64,000 bases of DNA from an uncultured Veillonella sp. (GTDB taxonomy: Bacteria; Bacillota; Negativicutes; Veillonellales; Veillonellaceae): contig UQVF01000002.1 of NCBI GenBank assembly GCA_900544365.1, positions 23,279 through 87,278 of the forward strand. Reading direction: 5' to 3'. Position 1 is the first letter of the stretch; the number at the start of each line of letters is the position of its first letter. Of this stretch, positions 46,785 through 57,324 are shown in pieces. Position numbers and translations under genes: made by a program. Under the pieces are notes generated by a model that had not been told where the DNA came from, searched no databases, and saw only the letters and a program-made list of their open reading frames with translations.

Positions 46785-48203
46785 ATGTATGATGTGCTCT
46801 CTTCCAAGGCGGAAGAATTTATTAATCATGAGGAGATTCTAGCCACTTTACAATACGCAGAAGAAAATAAGGAAAATCGTCCTTTGTTGGATGCCATATT
46901 AGAAAAGGCGAAAACTCGTGTGGGATTAAACCATCGTGAAGCGATGGTCTTACTAGAATGTCCATTACCAGAATATAAGGAGAAATTATTTGCCTTAGCA
47001 AAGGAAATCAAGCAAGCGATTTACGGTAATCGTATTGTATTATTTGCACCCTTGTACTTATCCAATTATTGTATCAATGGTTGTGTCTATTGCCCATACC
47101 ATGCCAAAAATAAGACTATCACTCGCAAAAAATTAAACCAAGATCAAGTCCGTGAAGAAGTGATGGCTTTAGAGGCGATGGGCCATAAACGGATTGTTAT
47201 CGAATCTGGTGAACATCCATTGGAAAATCCATTGGAATATATTTTGGAATGTATCGAAACAATTTATTCCATTAAAAAGGATAATGGAGAAATCCGCCGT
47301 GTGAACGTGAACATTGCTGCTTGTGAAGTGGAAGATTACCGGAAATTACATGAGGCGGGTATCGGTACATATACATTGTTCCAAGAAACATATAATAAGG
47401 AAAACTATGAGGCTCTTCATCCAACAGGACCTAAGAGTGATTATGCATACCATACAACGGCTATGGATCGTGCTATGGAGGCAGGTATTGACGACGTAGG
47501 CATTGGCGTGCTCTACGGATTGGAACATTATAAGTATGACTTTGTGGGATTGTTGATGCATGCGGAACATTTAGAGGCGAAGTTTGGTGTAGGTCCACAT
47601 ACGATCAGTGTACCTCGTATTTGCCCTGCCGATGATATTGATGTAGATGATTTCAGTAATGCTGTACCAGACGATATTTTTGAAAAAATCGTTGCATTGA
47701 TTCGTGTGTCTGCTCCATATGCAGGTATGATTATGTCTACCCGTGAAAGTCAATCCATGCGTGAACGTGGCTTAGCCTTGGGCATTTCCCAAATCTCCGG
47801 AGGTTCTCGTACATCCGTGGGTGGTTATGTAGAAGAAGAACCAGAAGAAGAAAACTCTGCACAATTCGATACGAGCGATCGCCGTTCCTTAGATGAAATT
47901 GTGGAATGGTTGTTGCAATTAGGCTATGTACCTAGCTTCTGTACCGCTTGCTACCGTGAAGGTCGTACAGGAGACCGATTCATGGCGCTTGCAAAGAGTG
48001 GACAAATTTCCAATTGCTGTCAACCAAATGCATTGATGACATTGAAAGAATATTTACTAGATTATGCGGATGATGAAATAAAAGCTGTTGGTGATGCTGT
48101 GATTGACGTGCAATTAGATTCGATTAAAAATGATTTGGTGAAAGAAAAATCGAAAGCATATATTGCACAAATGGAAGAAGGAGAACGAGACTTCAGATTC
48201 TAG
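46785..48203 (+). CDS. hydG: [FeFe] hydrogenase maturase HydG
   Basis: 472 residues. Radical SAM tyrosine lyase that makes CO and cyanide for the hydrogenase H-cluster. The radical SAM cysteines are C96, C100 and C103 in NYCINGCVYCPYH. The C-terminal auxiliary cluster site is CTACYREGRTGD with NCCQP. The VESGEHP and GIGVLYGLEHYKYD motifs separate it from ThiH. No hydE, hydF or hydrogenase gene is in the window. GAAAGGAAG precedes the ATG. Confidence 0.93.
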   Translation: MYDVLSSKAEEFINHEEILATLQYAEENKENRPLLDAILEKAKTRVGLNHREAMVLLECPLPEYKEKLFALAKEIKQAIYGNRIVLFAPLYLSNYCINGCVYCPYHAKNKTITRKKLNQDQVREEVMALEAMGHKRIVIESGEHPLENPLEYILECIETIYSIKKDNGEIRRVNVNIAACEVEDYRKLHEAGIGTYTLFQETYNKENYEALHPTGPKSDYAYHTTAMDRAMEAGIDDVGIGVLYGLEHYKYDFVGLLMHAEHLEAKFGVGPHTISVPRICPADDIDVDDFSNAVPDDIFEKIVALIRVSAPYAGMIMSTRESQSMRERGLALGISQISGGSRTSVGGYVEEEPEEENSAQFDTSDRRSLDEIVEWLLQLGYVPSFCTACYREGRTGDRFMALAKSGQISNCCQPNALMTLKEYLLDYADDEIKAVGDAVIDVQLDSIKNDLVKEKSKAYIAQMEEGERDFRF

Positions 48204-48287
48204 TCAAAACTTGGTGTATAGGGTATAATATTTAATATATAGTGTTTATATATTGAAGTTATAAACAGAAGATTGTGGGAGGACAGA

Positions 48288-49823
48288 ATGGAACAAAAAG
48301 AGATGGTTGTTGTCGTTGACTTTGGTGGTCAATATAACCAACTGATCGCGCGTCGTGTACGTGAAAATAATGTGTATTGTGAGGTATACCCATACAATAA
48401 GGCATTAGAAAAAATTAAAGAATTACAGCCAAAAGGTATCATCTTCACAGGTGGTCCTGCTAGCGTATACGAAGAAAATGCTCCTAAAATGGAAGCAGAA
48501 GTATTTGAACTTGGCATTCCAGTATTGGGTATGTGTTACGGTATGCAATTTATGGCACATACATTAGGTGGCCATGTTACATCTGCAGAAACACGTGAAT
48601 TTGGTAAAACGCTAACTCAAGTGGATGTGTCCTCACCGCTATTTAAAGGACTTTCAGAAGAAGAAATCGTATGGATGAGCCATGTGGATTATGTGGCAAA
48701 AGTACCAGAAGGTTTCAAAATCGTGGCGCATACAAAAGATTGCCCTGTGGCAGCGATGCAAAACGAAGAACGCCGTTTATACGCGATGCAATACCATGCA
48801 GAAGTGTTGCATACAGAACACGGCAAAGAAATGTTGCACAACTTCTTGTATGAAGTGTGCGGATGCACAGGACAATGGACGATGGCAAACTATGCAAAAA
48901 CAGCCATTGAAGAAATTCGCAACACTGTAGGCGATGGCAAAGTGTTGTTGGCGTTGTCTGGTGGCGTAGATAGCTCCGTAGCAGCAGCGTTAATCTCCAA
49001 AGCCGTAGGCGACCAATTGACTTGTATCTTCGTTGACCATGGTTTGATGCGTAAAAACGAAGGCGATGAAGTAGAAGAAGCTTTCAAAGATTCTGGTATG
49101 CATTTCATTCGTATCGATGCAGAAGAGCGTTTCTTGGCAAAATTAGCGGGTCTTGATGATCCAGAAGCAAAACGTAAAGCTATTGGTGAAGAATTTATCC
49201 GTGTCTTTGAAGATGAAGGTCGTAAAATTGGCTCTGTGGATTTCTTAGCACAAGGTACCATTTATCCAGATGTGATCGAATCTGGTACAGGCGAAGCAGA
49301 AGTGATTAAATCTCATCACAACGTAGGTGGATTGCCTGCAGTAGTAGATTTCAAAGGTTTAATCGAACCTCTTCGTAACTTATTCAAAGACGAAGTTCGT
49401 CAACTAGGTGTAGAACTTGGCTTGGCAGATTACCTTGTATGGCGCCAACCATTCCCAGGTCCAGGCCTTGCGATCCGTGTAATGGGTGAAGTAACAAAAG
49501 ATAAATTAGACGTATTGCGTGATGCGGACTACATTTTCCGTGATGAAATCGCAAAAGCTGGTTTAGATCGCTCCATTAACCAATACTTCGCTGTGTTGAC
49601 AAGCACACGTACAGTAGGTGTTATGGGTGACTTCCGTACCTATGATTACACATTGGCATTACGTGGTGTGACTACCACTGACTTCATGACAGCCGATTGG
49701 GCACGTATTCCTTACGACGTATTGGATACCATCTCTCGCCGTATCGTGAACGAAGTGAACCATATCAACCGTATCGTGTACGATATTACAAGTAAACCAC
49801 CAGCAACGATTGAGTGGGAATAG
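48288..49823 (+). CDS. guaA: GMP synthase (glutamine-hydrolysing)
   Basis: 511 residues. Class I amidotransferase domain (Cys in GMCYGMQ; QYHAEVLHTEHG supplies the His and Glu), then the ATP-pyrophosphatase domain with LALSGGVDSSVAAAL, and the dimerisation end IVYDITSKPPATIEWE. Converts XMP to GMP. ATG follows GGGAGGACAG. Confidence 0.97.
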   Translation: MEQKEMVVVVDFGGQYNQLIARRVRENNVYCEVYPYNKALEKIKELQPKGIIFTGGPASVYEENAPKMEAEVFELGIPVLGMCYGMQFMAHTLGGHVTSAETREFGKTLTQVDVSSPLFKGLSEEEIVWMSHVDYVAKVPEGFKIVAHTKDCPVAAMQNEERRLYAMQYHAEVLHTEHGKEMLHNFLYEVCGCTGQWTMANYAKTAIEEIRNTVGDGKVLLALSGGVDSSVAAALISKAVGDQLTCIFVDHGLMRKNEGDEVEEAFKDSGMHFIRIDAEERFLAKLAGLDDPEAKRKAIGEEFIRVFEDEGRKIGSVDFLAQGTIYPDVIESGTGEAEVIKSHHNVGGLPAVVDFKGLIEPLRNLFKDEVRQLGVELGLADYLVWRQPFPGPGLAIRVMGEVTKDKLDVLRDADYIFRDEIAKAGLDRSINQYFAVLTSTRTVGVMGDFRTYDYTLALRGVTTTDFMTADWARIPYDVLDTISRRIVNEVNHINRIVYDITSKPPATIEWE

Positions 49824-49839
49824 AAAATTAGATATACTG

Positions 49840-49876
49840 AAAGCCAGCAGAACTTAGGTTTTGCTGGCTTTTTTAT
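49840..49876 (+). terminator. guaA terminator
   Basis: AAGCCAGCA (49841-49849) with TGCTGGCTT (49862-49870), then TTTTTAT. Confidence 0.85.
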
Positions 49877-49940
49877 TTATAATCTCCTTAAAGTATGTTA
49901 CAATTAATAAAATACGGAATTCTTTATAAGGAGAGGTTCG

Positions 49941-50975
49941 ATGAAATTATTTTCTTCATTAGGAAGAGATTTAGGAATAGATATTGGTACCTTTCACACG
50001 CATATTTTTGTGGAAGGTCGAGGGGTGGTTGTATCGGAACCATCTATAGTGGCAACGGACGCAAAGCAAGAGAATATTGTCACCGTTGGTGAAGATGCGC
50101 ACCGCTTGCTATTGCGCAATCCGGAAACATTAGCCCCTATGAGTCCTTTGAAAGAGGGCTTTATTGTGGACTATCGTATTGTGTTGTCCATGTTAAAGTA
50201 TTTTATGAACAAAGCGTCTAAGGCGGTTCGTAGATCCCGTGTTGTCATGGCAGTGCCTTGTGGTATTACCGATGTAGAGCGAAGAGCCATGACGGATGCC
50301 ATCATTCAGGCGGGCGCTCGGGAAGCGCATTTGCTGGAAAGTCCAGTGGCAGCGGCCATTGGTGCAGGGCTTCCTATTTTTGAGGCTCGTGGTAGTATGG
50401 CTGTTGATATCGGCGGTAGTACAACGGATGTAGCTGTTTTATCTATGGGTGGTAAAGTGGCGAGCCGAACATCACGGATTGGTGGCAATGAATTAAACGA
50501 AGCTATTTATCATTATATACGTAATGAGTTTTCAATTATGGTGTCTGATGAAATGGTAGAAGACATTAAGCAAACTCTTGGCTGTGCTATGCCTCCAACT
50601 ATTGAAGGGGAATACACTATCGTAGGTCGCCACTCTGAAACGGGACTTACTAAACGTTGTATGATTCGTAAAAGCGAAGTCTATGAAATTTTGCGACAAC
50701 CTATTGCAGATATGGTGGCTGTTATCCGCAGTATTTTGGAAAAAACACCGCCTGAATTAGTGGCGGATATTATGGAAAGTGGAATGCTCCTTACGGGAGG
50801 AACGTCTTTACTTGAAGGGTTAGATCGCCACATCCAAGAGGAACTAGGCATTCCTGTACGCATTGCGGATACACCAGGCGATACGGTAGCACTTGGTTTG
50901 GGTAGAGCTGCTGCGGATGTGCAACGCTTAGAGCGTCTATTAGTGGCTAGTAAATTACGAAAGGGGCGATCTTAA
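49941..50975 (+). CDS. mreB: Rod-shape protein MreB
   Basis: 344 residues, actin-like. Phosphate-binding loops DLGIDIGTFHTH and DIGGSTTDVAVLS; connecting motif ESPVAAAIGAGLP; adenosine motif MLLTGGTSLLEGLD. Forms filaments under the membrane that guide wall synthesis. Somewhat divergent (HTHIFVEGRG in place of the usual NTLVYVKGRG). First gene of a cell-shape operon; TAATG coupling to mreC. Confidence 0.93.
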   Translation: MKLFSSLGRDLGIDIGTFHTHIFVEGRGVVVSEPSIVATDAKQENIVTVGEDAHRLLLRNPETLAPMSPLKEGFIVDYRIVLSMLKYFMNKASKAVRRSRVVMAVPCGITDVERRAMTDAIIQAGAREAHLLESPVAAAIGAGLPIFEARGSMAVDIGGSTTDVAVLSMGGKVASRTSRIGGNELNEAIYHYIRNEFSIMVSDEMVEDIKQTLGCAMPPTIEGEYTIVGRHSETGLTKRCMIRKSEVYEILRQPIADMVAVIRSILEKTPPELVADIMESGMLLTGGTSLLEGLDRHIQEELGIPVRIADTPGDTVALGLGRAAADVQRLERLLVASKLRKGRS

Positions 50976-51892
50976 TGCAGCAAGCTGAACGCAAATGGTT
51001 GACTATGATTGTCATCCTTTGTGCCATATTAGGTATTTTTGGGTATGTGTGGAAACAAAGAACGCAAGTACCAGTGGTGACAGTGACCTTAGAGAATTTG
51101 ATGGCACCTTTTACTTACGGAGCCAGTCGTTTCTTATCTGGCTTACATACAGGAATAGCCGTGATAGATAATGGTATTTTACGTGTGAAAGACATGTCAG
51201 ACATAGAGGCCCGCAATGCTGAGTTAGAACAAAAGCAAGTGGCTTATAATGAATTGGTGGCAGAAAATATTCGATTACGTCAATTGCTGAAATTTCGAGG
51301 AGAACAACCTCAATTTGCGTTGTTAGCAGCATCCGTGGTGACACGTGATAGAGGGGCCTGGACAGATACTTTCACTATTAGTAGAGGCAGTGCAGATGGA
51401 GTAGCGCCCAATATGGCAGTCATTGCTCCCCGCGGTGTAGTAGGTTTTGTATCCGATGTGTATGAACACTCTGCACGGGTACAAAGTATATTAGATCCAC
51501 GATCGGCGACAGGAGTTATCGTGCAACGCCCTGAGTCTAGAATTGCCTCTATCTTGAAAGGCAATGGCAATCGCCCTATGGAACCACAAATGGTGAATAT
51601 CGCTTTAAATGGCGACGTTCTGAAAGGGGACACCATCGTGACGTCTGGGTTTGGTGGTATCTATCCGAAAGGATTATTACTGGGTCATGTGAAAGATATT
51701 GTGACCGATGAAGAAGGGTTTGTGAAGCATGCTATCATCGATCCTACAGTAGACTTTCAAAGTTTAGAAGAAGTCTTCGTGATTGTATCATCATCCATTG
51801 CACGACCGGAAGCGCCAAAATTAGAGCCAAAATTGATTCCTCGTACGCAACGAGATCAAGTAGAAGGGGCTAAAGGGACGGTACAACAATGA
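50975..51892 (+). CDS. mreC: Rod-shape protein MreC
   Basis: 305 residues. One N-terminal membrane helix (LTMIVILCAILGIFGYVW), a coiled coil (AELEQKQVAYNELVAENIRLRQLLKF), then the beta-rich periplasmic domain (VVTRDRGAWTDTFTISRGSADGVAPNMAVI ... LLGHVKDI). Links MreB to the PBP2-RodA complex. Confidence 0.95.
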   Translation: MQQAERKWLTMIVILCAILGIFGYVWKQRTQVPVVTVTLENLMAPFTYGASRFLSGLHTGIAVIDNGILRVKDMSDIEARNAELEQKQVAYNELVAENIRLRQLLKFRGEQPQFALLAASVVTRDRGAWTDTFTISRGSADGVAPNMAVIAPRGVVGFVSDVYEHSARVQSILDPRSATGVIVQRPESRIASILKGNGNRPMEPQMVNIALNGDVLKGDTIVTSGFGGIYPKGLLLGHVKDIVTDEEGFVKHAIIDPTVDFQSLEEVFVIVSSSIARPEAPKLEPKLIPRTQRDQVEGAKGTVQQ

Positions 51893-52380
51893 AACGATGT
51901 GCATGGACATTGATGTTATTAGGGATTATTATTATCCAATCTTTAGTGGTGCCTAGATGGTTTCCTTACTCCTGGGCGCCGCATCTGTTATTAGATATTG
52001 CATTGGTAGTGACAGTATTAAAAGGACGCTCTCATGGCATGATATTAGCCGTTGTGGGTGGTATCGTTCAAGACGTGATGATCGGCAATTATTTTGGGTT
52101 ACATGTGGTATCCTATGTGACGGTAAGTTATATGTTAGGCTCTATGCAAGGTACTGTGTATGAAGAACAATGGTACGCCACAACTTGGTGGACAGGGGTA
52201 GGAGCAACCTTAGTCATGGCTTTACAAATGGGGTTATTATGGATTGTACAAGAACCGATTGTCATGACTACCTACATTTGGAATCATGGTATTCCTTCTA
52301 TAGGGATTGATGCCTTAGTAGGGATTGTGGTGCATAAATTGGTATGGCGCTGGGAAGAAAAAGATGAATACATGTGGTAG
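51889..52380 (+). CDS. mreD: Rod-shape protein MreD
   Basis: 163 residues, about five membrane helices. GIVQDVMIGNYFGLHVVSYVTVSYMLG is the family core. Overlaps mreC by 4 bp. Confidence 0.93.
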   Translation: MKRCAWTLMLLGIIIIQSLVVPRWFPYSWAPHLLLDIALVVTVLKGRSHGMILAVVGGIVQDVMIGNYFGLHVVSYVTVSYMLGSMQGTVYEEQWYATTWWTGVGATLVMALQMGLLWIVQEPIVMTTYIWNHGIPSIGIDALVGIVVHKLVWRWEEKDEYMW

Positions 52381-52392
52381 AAAGGAGAGGCT

Positions 52393-54291
52393 ATGTTAAA
52401 AGCACTATATAAAAAGAAAAAAACGACACGCTTTGATGTATTGCTAAGCATAGTCGTCATCATTTTTGCTATTTTATTAGGACGTGTGTTTTATCTGCAA
52501 GCCATTGAAGGCGATTATTACCGTGGAAAAGCGGAGGGAAATCGACTCCGCATGCTCTCTATGACGGCTACACGGGGATTAATGTATGATCGAAATGGTC
52601 AAATTGTGGTCGGTTCACGACCTGCCTATATGGTATCTATGTTGCCCACTGGAAAGCAGGCGGATCCAAAAGAGTTAGAGCAATTAGCTTTATATTTACA
52701 AATCCCTGTGAAGACGTTGGCAGAAAAAATAGAGGCCCATAAAGGTGGCTATGAACCGATCCGATTAGCTAGTGATGTGACCTTGGACAAGGTGACAAAA
52801 ATTGAAGAACATCACCATGAATTACCTGGTATTACTGTAGATGTAGAGCCACTTCGCTATTATCCTCATGATACGATGGCATCCCAATTATTGGGGTACG
52901 TAGGGGAAGTCAGTGAAGATGAGCTGGCGGAAGTGAAACAAGCCGAGTTAGATGGAACACATACGGGTGGTACCATTGGCCCTGGTACGATTTTAGGGCG
53001 TTCTGGGCTAGAGAAAATGTACGATTCTGTGCTACGTGGCGTGGATGGTGGTCGCCAAGTAGAGGTTGATGCCAGTGGACGTCCTGTAGAAGAAGTAGGG
53101 CGTAAGCATACCATACCAGGTCGAAATATTCATTTAACCATTGATTTGAACTTACAAAAAGTAGCTGAAAAAGCTGTGTATGATCAATTAGCGGCTCTTA
53201 GAAAACAAGGGATTCCTGCTAAGGGGGCTGCCGTTGTTGCCCTAGATCCTAATACAGGGGCGGTCCTCGCCATGGTCAGTGCACCAGGATTCAATCCAAA
53301 TTGGTTTGCCAAAGGGATTACTACAGAACAGTGGAATCAGCTAAATACAGATGCGAATCATCCTTTTGAAAATAAAGTTGTGACCGGTGAATATCCGCCA
53401 GGGTCTCCTTTCAAAATTATTACTGGTGCAGCCGCCTTAGAATTGAAAAAGGTGACTCCTAATGAAATGATTTATGACAGTGGCAAACACTGGTTAATCG
53501 ATAAGCGAAATGCGGAGGGGGAAGCCTTAGGTTGGCTTGATTTCAACAAAGCATTGGCGAAGTCAGATAATGTGTATTTCTATGAAATGGGGAATCGCTT
53601 AGGCATCGATAATATCGATAAATATGCGAAGATTTTTGGGCTCGGTGAAAAGACGGGCATCAAGCTCTATGATGAAGGCAGTGGTAATATTGCTAGTCCC
53701 GATTATAAACGAAAAGTATTTAATCAAGATTGGTACTTAGGGGAAACCTTCGATGCCGCTATCGGACAGTCTTTCACATTGGTAACACCGATACAAATGG
53801 CGGTGGTTATGTCCGAAATTGCCAACGGAGGGATTCGCTATCAACCGTACGTAGTGAGCCGTATCGATAATGCGGATGGAACGCCAGAAGAGATTTTTGG
53901 GCCTAAGAAATTAGGGGTCTTACAAGTATCGAAAGCGGTCATGGATATTGTTCGCAATGGTCTTAGAGACGTAACCTTGGAAGGTGGTACGGCAGGGGAA
54001 ATTTTTAAAGGCTTATCCTTAGCTGTAGCCGGTAAAACGGGGACGGCGGAAAATGCTACTGGTCGTGACCATGGTTGGTTCGTTGCCTATGCGCCGTACG
54101 ATAAGCCCCGTATCGTTGTAGTGGCGCTGGTGGAACAAGGCGGCTTTGGTGCTATTTCTGCAGGATCCATTGTACGCCCTATTTTGGAAGAATACTTTCA
54201 TATTCCTAAGCCGGTCGTAGTCCCTGCGAATGATAAGAAAGAAGATGCTAAAAAAGAAGCAAACTCTGGAAAAGAACAAAAGGTAGACTAG
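52393..54291 (+). CDS. mrdA: Penicillin-binding protein 2 (transpeptidase)
   Basis: 632 residues. N-terminal membrane helix (VLLSIVVIIFAILLGRVFYLQ), dimerisation domain (RGLMYDRNGQIV), and transpeptidase domain with the active Ser in PPGSPFKI (SxxK), SDN (KSDNVYF) and KTG (GKTGTAE). Works with RodA in lateral wall growth. Confidence 0.95.
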   Translation: MLKALYKKKKTTRFDVLLSIVVIIFAILLGRVFYLQAIEGDYYRGKAEGNRLRMLSMTATRGLMYDRNGQIVVGSRPAYMVSMLPTGKQADPKELEQLALYLQIPVKTLAEKIEAHKGGYEPIRLASDVTLDKVTKIEEHHHELPGITVDVEPLRYYPHDTMASQLLGYVGEVSEDELAEVKQAELDGTHTGGTIGPGTILGRSGLEKMYDSVLRGVDGGRQVEVDASGRPVEEVGRKHTIPGRNIHLTIDLNLQKVAEKAVYDQLAALRKQGIPAKGAAVVALDPNTGAVLAMVSAPGFNPNWFAKGITTEQWNQLNTDANHPFENKVVTGEYPPGSPFKIITGAAALELKKVTPNEMIYDSGKHWLIDKRNAEGEALGWLDFNKALAKSDNVYFYEMGNRLGIDNIDKYAKIFGLGEKTGIKLYDEGSGNIASPDYKRKVFNQDWYLGETFDAAIGQSFTLVTPIQMAVVMSEIANGGIRYQPYVVSRIDNADGTPEEIFGPKKLGVLQVSKAVMDIVRNGLRDVTLEGGTAGEIFKGLSLAVAGKTGTAENATGRDHGWFVAYAPYDKPRIVVVALVEQGGFGAISAGSIVRPILEEYFHIPKPVVVPANDKKEDAKKEANSGKEQKVD

Positions 54292-54300
54292 GAGTATACT

Positions 54301-55404
54301 ATGTGGCAGAGAATTATACGTGAATGGGATTGGATTTTGGTGCTATCTACGATCAGTCTGATTGTCATTGGTTGTGTTGTCATCGGCAGTGCGACTCATG
54401 TCAATCGAGATGGGCTACAAATTACAGGGCTAGTATCGAAACAATTGCTGTTCTTTGGACTAAATATTGTTGCCATTGTAGGTCTGCAATGGCTAGATTA
54501 CGAGCGATTGCGCCCCTATGCAAAGTGGATATATGGTGCTACTATCGTTATGCTCTTGGCAGTTATGGTGGTAGGTACATCGGCACTAGGTGCGCAACGA
54601 TGGATTCAGATTGGGCCGATTACGATTCAACCATCAGAATTTACGAAGTTGATGATGATCATTAGCTTGGCAAATATGCTGGAAAGTCGAGTAGGAAAAT
54701 TAAATACTTTTAAAGAGCTATTGCCGGTATTCTTATTTTTAGGAATCCCTGCCCTGTTGGTGTTTAAGCAACCAGATTTGGGAACTTCTTTAGTATATGT
54801 AGCTATATTAGCAGGCATGCTCTTTGTTAGCGGTATTCGCATGCGGTTAGTGCAAATTATGGTTGGTACTATGGTAGCGCTGTTGCCGTTAAGCTGGTTT
54901 GTATTACAAGAGTATCAAAAGCAACGGATTATGGTGTTTTTGAACCCTAATGTCGATCCCTTTGGTGCAGGATATCATATTATCCAATCTAAAATTGCTA
55001 TTGGTTCAGGCTTACTATTTGGTAAAGGTCTCTTTGAAGGAACCCAAAGTCAGTTGAACTTTTTACCGGAAAACCATACGGACTTTATTTTTTCCGTGGT
55101 GGGAGAAGAATTAGGTCTTTTCGGTTGTTTTGTGGTCTTAGGATTACTATTGGTGGTTGTGTATCGCAGTTTCTTAATTGCGAAACGATCGGTAGATCCC
55201 TTTGGTATGTTGATTGCCACCGGCATTGGCTCTATGCTGTTATTTGAAGTCTTAGTTAATGTAGGCATGACCACTGGTATTATGCCCGTAACGGGTATTC
55301 CATTGCCGTTCATTAGTTACGGTGTAAGTGCGTTAACAACAAATCTATTGAGTATAGGTTTATTATTAAATATAGTGATGCGCCAGAAAAAGCGCATGTT
55401 TTAA
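54301..55404 (+). CDS. rodA: Peptidoglycan glycosyltransferase RodA
   Basis: 367 residues, about ten membrane helices of the SEDS family. Motifs: GAQRWIQIGPITIQPSEFTKL, FLNPNVDPFGAGYHIIQSKIAIGSG, and GMTTGIMPVTGIPLPFISYG. Paired with PBP2 upstream. Confidence 0.96.
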   Translation: MWQRIIREWDWILVLSTISLIVIGCVVIGSATHVNRDGLQITGLVSKQLLFFGLNIVAIVGLQWLDYERLRPYAKWIYGATIVMLLAVMVVGTSALGAQRWIQIGPITIQPSEFTKLMMIISLANMLESRVGKLNTFKELLPVFLFLGIPALLVFKQPDLGTSLVYVAILAGMLFVSGIRMRLVQIMVGTMVALLPLSWFVLQEYQKQRIMVFLNPNVDPFGAGYHIIQSKIAIGSGLLFGKGLFEGTQSQLNFLPENHTDFIFSVVGEELGLFGCFVVLGLLLVVVYRSFLIAKRSVDPFGMLIATGIGSMLLFEVLVNVGMTTGIMPVTGIPLPFISYGVSALTTNLLSIGLLLNIVMRQKKRMF

Positions 55405-55440
55405 GTAGTAAAAAAGAGGCTAGTGCCTCTTGGAGGTTAT

Positions 55441-57324
55441 ATGATTCAATTAGATCCATCATGGTTACAACATGTGGAAAAGCCTGCCCGCTATATGGGT
55501 GGGGAATGGAATAGTGTTGCCAAGAATCATTCCGAAGTGGATGTGACGATGGCCTTCGCATTTCCAGATGTGTATGAAGTGAGTATGAGCCATTTAGGCA
55601 TCAAAATTCTATATGGCATAGTCAATGAACGCCCAGATGCGGCGGCAGAGCGTGTGTTTGCTCCTTGGCATGACATGGAAGCGGAAATGCGCAATCGGGA
55701 GATTCCTTTGTTTTCTTTGGAAACGAAAACACCGATACGTGACTTCGATTTATTGGCGTTTACCTTGCAATATGAAATGTGCTATACAAACATAATTAAT
55801 ATGTTAGATTTGGCAGGCATTCCTTTTTATGGAAAGGATCGGGATTTATCATTCCCTTTATTAATCGGTGGTGGCCCTTGTGTGTACAATATGGAGCCTA
55901 TCGCAGATTTCTTTGATGTCGTATCTATCGGCGAATCAGAAGATTGGATCAACGAATTTATTGATTTATATAAAGCTGAGAAAGCAAAAGGGTTCCCTGG
56001 CGGCAAAGAGGCCTTCTTGCGAAAAGCAGCGCAGATTGAAGGTACTTATATTCCTAGCTTGTATGAACCACAATATACAGAATCTGGGGACTTTGCAGGA
56101 ATGAAAGTATTGGCAGAAGAAGCGCCTGCTATTGTAAAAAAACGTATCGTAGAAGATATGGAGGCGGCTTTCTACCCTACAAAACCTGTGGTGCCATACT
56201 TAGATATTGTTCATGATAGAGCAGTATTGGAATTGTTTAGAGGGTGTTTACGTGGCTGTCGTTTCTGCCAAGCTGGTATGTTATATCGTCCAGTGCGTGA
56301 ACGAACTCCAGAACGATTGGTACAATTAGTAAAAGAAATTATTGCCAATACTGGCTACAATGAAATCTCCTTGATGTCTCTAAGCTCTGCGGACTATTCT
56401 AAATTGCCGGAATTAGTAGATATGTTGATGGAAGAATTTAAAGATAAACAAGTGAGTGTCAGCTTACCATCCTTGCGTATCGATGCCTTTTCTATCGATA
56501 TTGCTAAAAAAGTACAACAAGTGCGTAAAAGTGGTTTAACTTTCGCTCCAGAAGCTGGATCTCAACGGATGCGTGATGTTATTAATAAAGGTGTTAGTGA
56601 AGAGGATTTGATGTCCGCCTGTGAAAATGCTTTCAAGTCTGGTTGGAATACAGTAAAGCTTTATTTCATGATGGGCTTGCCTACAGAAACGGATGAAGAC
56701 GTAGCAGGTATTGCCGATTTAGCCTATAAAGTGCTTGATTTACATCGAGAAATTACTGGTAAACGCAATGGTAAGGTCACAGTGAGTTGTTCCTTCTTTG
56801 TGCCGAAATCACACTCTCCATATCAATGGTACGGACAACAAGATGTGGAAGAAATTCATCGTAAACAAAAGTATCTGAAATCCTTAATTAATAATAGAAA
56901 TATTTCCTATCACTACCATGATGGCTATACAGGGTATTTAGAAGCAGTCTTTGCCCGTGGTGACAGACGTTTAGCGGCATCTGTTGTAGAAGCCTGGAAG
57001 TTGGGTTGTAAATTTGATGGATGGACAGAGTTTTTCAATTACGACACATGGATGCAGGCTTTCAAAAATACCAATATTGATCCAGAATACTATGCACGAC
57101 GAAATCGTGATTTTTCTGAAGCCTTGCCATGGGATCATCTTGACGATACGGTAAGTAAAGAGTTTTTACGCCGCGAATGGGAACGTGCGGTAGATGGTAC
57201 ATTGACTTGGGATTGCCGTCGCAAACCGTGCAATGGTTGTAATGCGTGTCCAGAGTTGGGCACACCGATTATTGATTATAAGGAGGGTGGACGTGTTGAG
57301 AAAGTTACGTTTGGCCTTACATAA
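55441..57324 (+). CDS. B12-binding radical SAM protein, TIGR03960 type
   Basis: 627 residues. B12-binding-like N-terminal domain (FPDVYEVSMSHLGIKILYGIVNERPDA), then radical SAM with the cluster site FRGCLRGCRFCQAGM and LMSLSSADY. The C-terminus is Cys-rich (CRRKPCNGCNACPELG). In Firmicutes this protein is encoded beside the DUF2344 protein and RNase G; its substrate is not known. ATG 55441 follows TTGGAGGTTAT. Confidence 0.9.
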   Translation: MIQLDPSWLQHVEKPARYMGGEWNSVAKNHSEVDVTMAFAFPDVYEVSMSHLGIKILYGIVNERPDAAAERVFAPWHDMEAEMRNREIPLFSLETKTPIRDFDLLAFTLQYEMCYTNIINMLDLAGIPFYGKDRDLSFPLLIGGGPCVYNMEPIADFFDVVSIGESEDWINEFIDLYKAEKAKGFPGGKEAFLRKAAQIEGTYIPSLYEPQYTESGDFAGMKVLAEEAPAIVKKRIVEDMEAAFYPTKPVVPYLDIVHDRAVLELFRGCLRGCRFCQAGMLYRPVRERTPERLVQLVKEIIANTGYNEISLMSLSSADYSKLPELVDMLMEEFKDKQVSVSLPSLRIDAFSIDIAKKVQQVRKSGLTFAPEAGSQRMRDVINKGVSEEDLMSACENAFKSGWNTVKLYFMMGLPTETDEDVAGIADLAYKVLDLHREITGKRNGKVTVSCSFFVPKSHSPYQWYGQQDVEEIHRKQKYLKSLINNRNISYHYHDGYTGYLEAVFARGDRRLAASVVEAWKLGCKFDGWTEFFNYDTWMQAFKNTNIDPEYYARRNRDFSEALPWDHLDDTVSKEFLRREWERAVDGTLTWDCRRKPCNGCNACPELGTPIIDYKEGGRVEKVTFGLT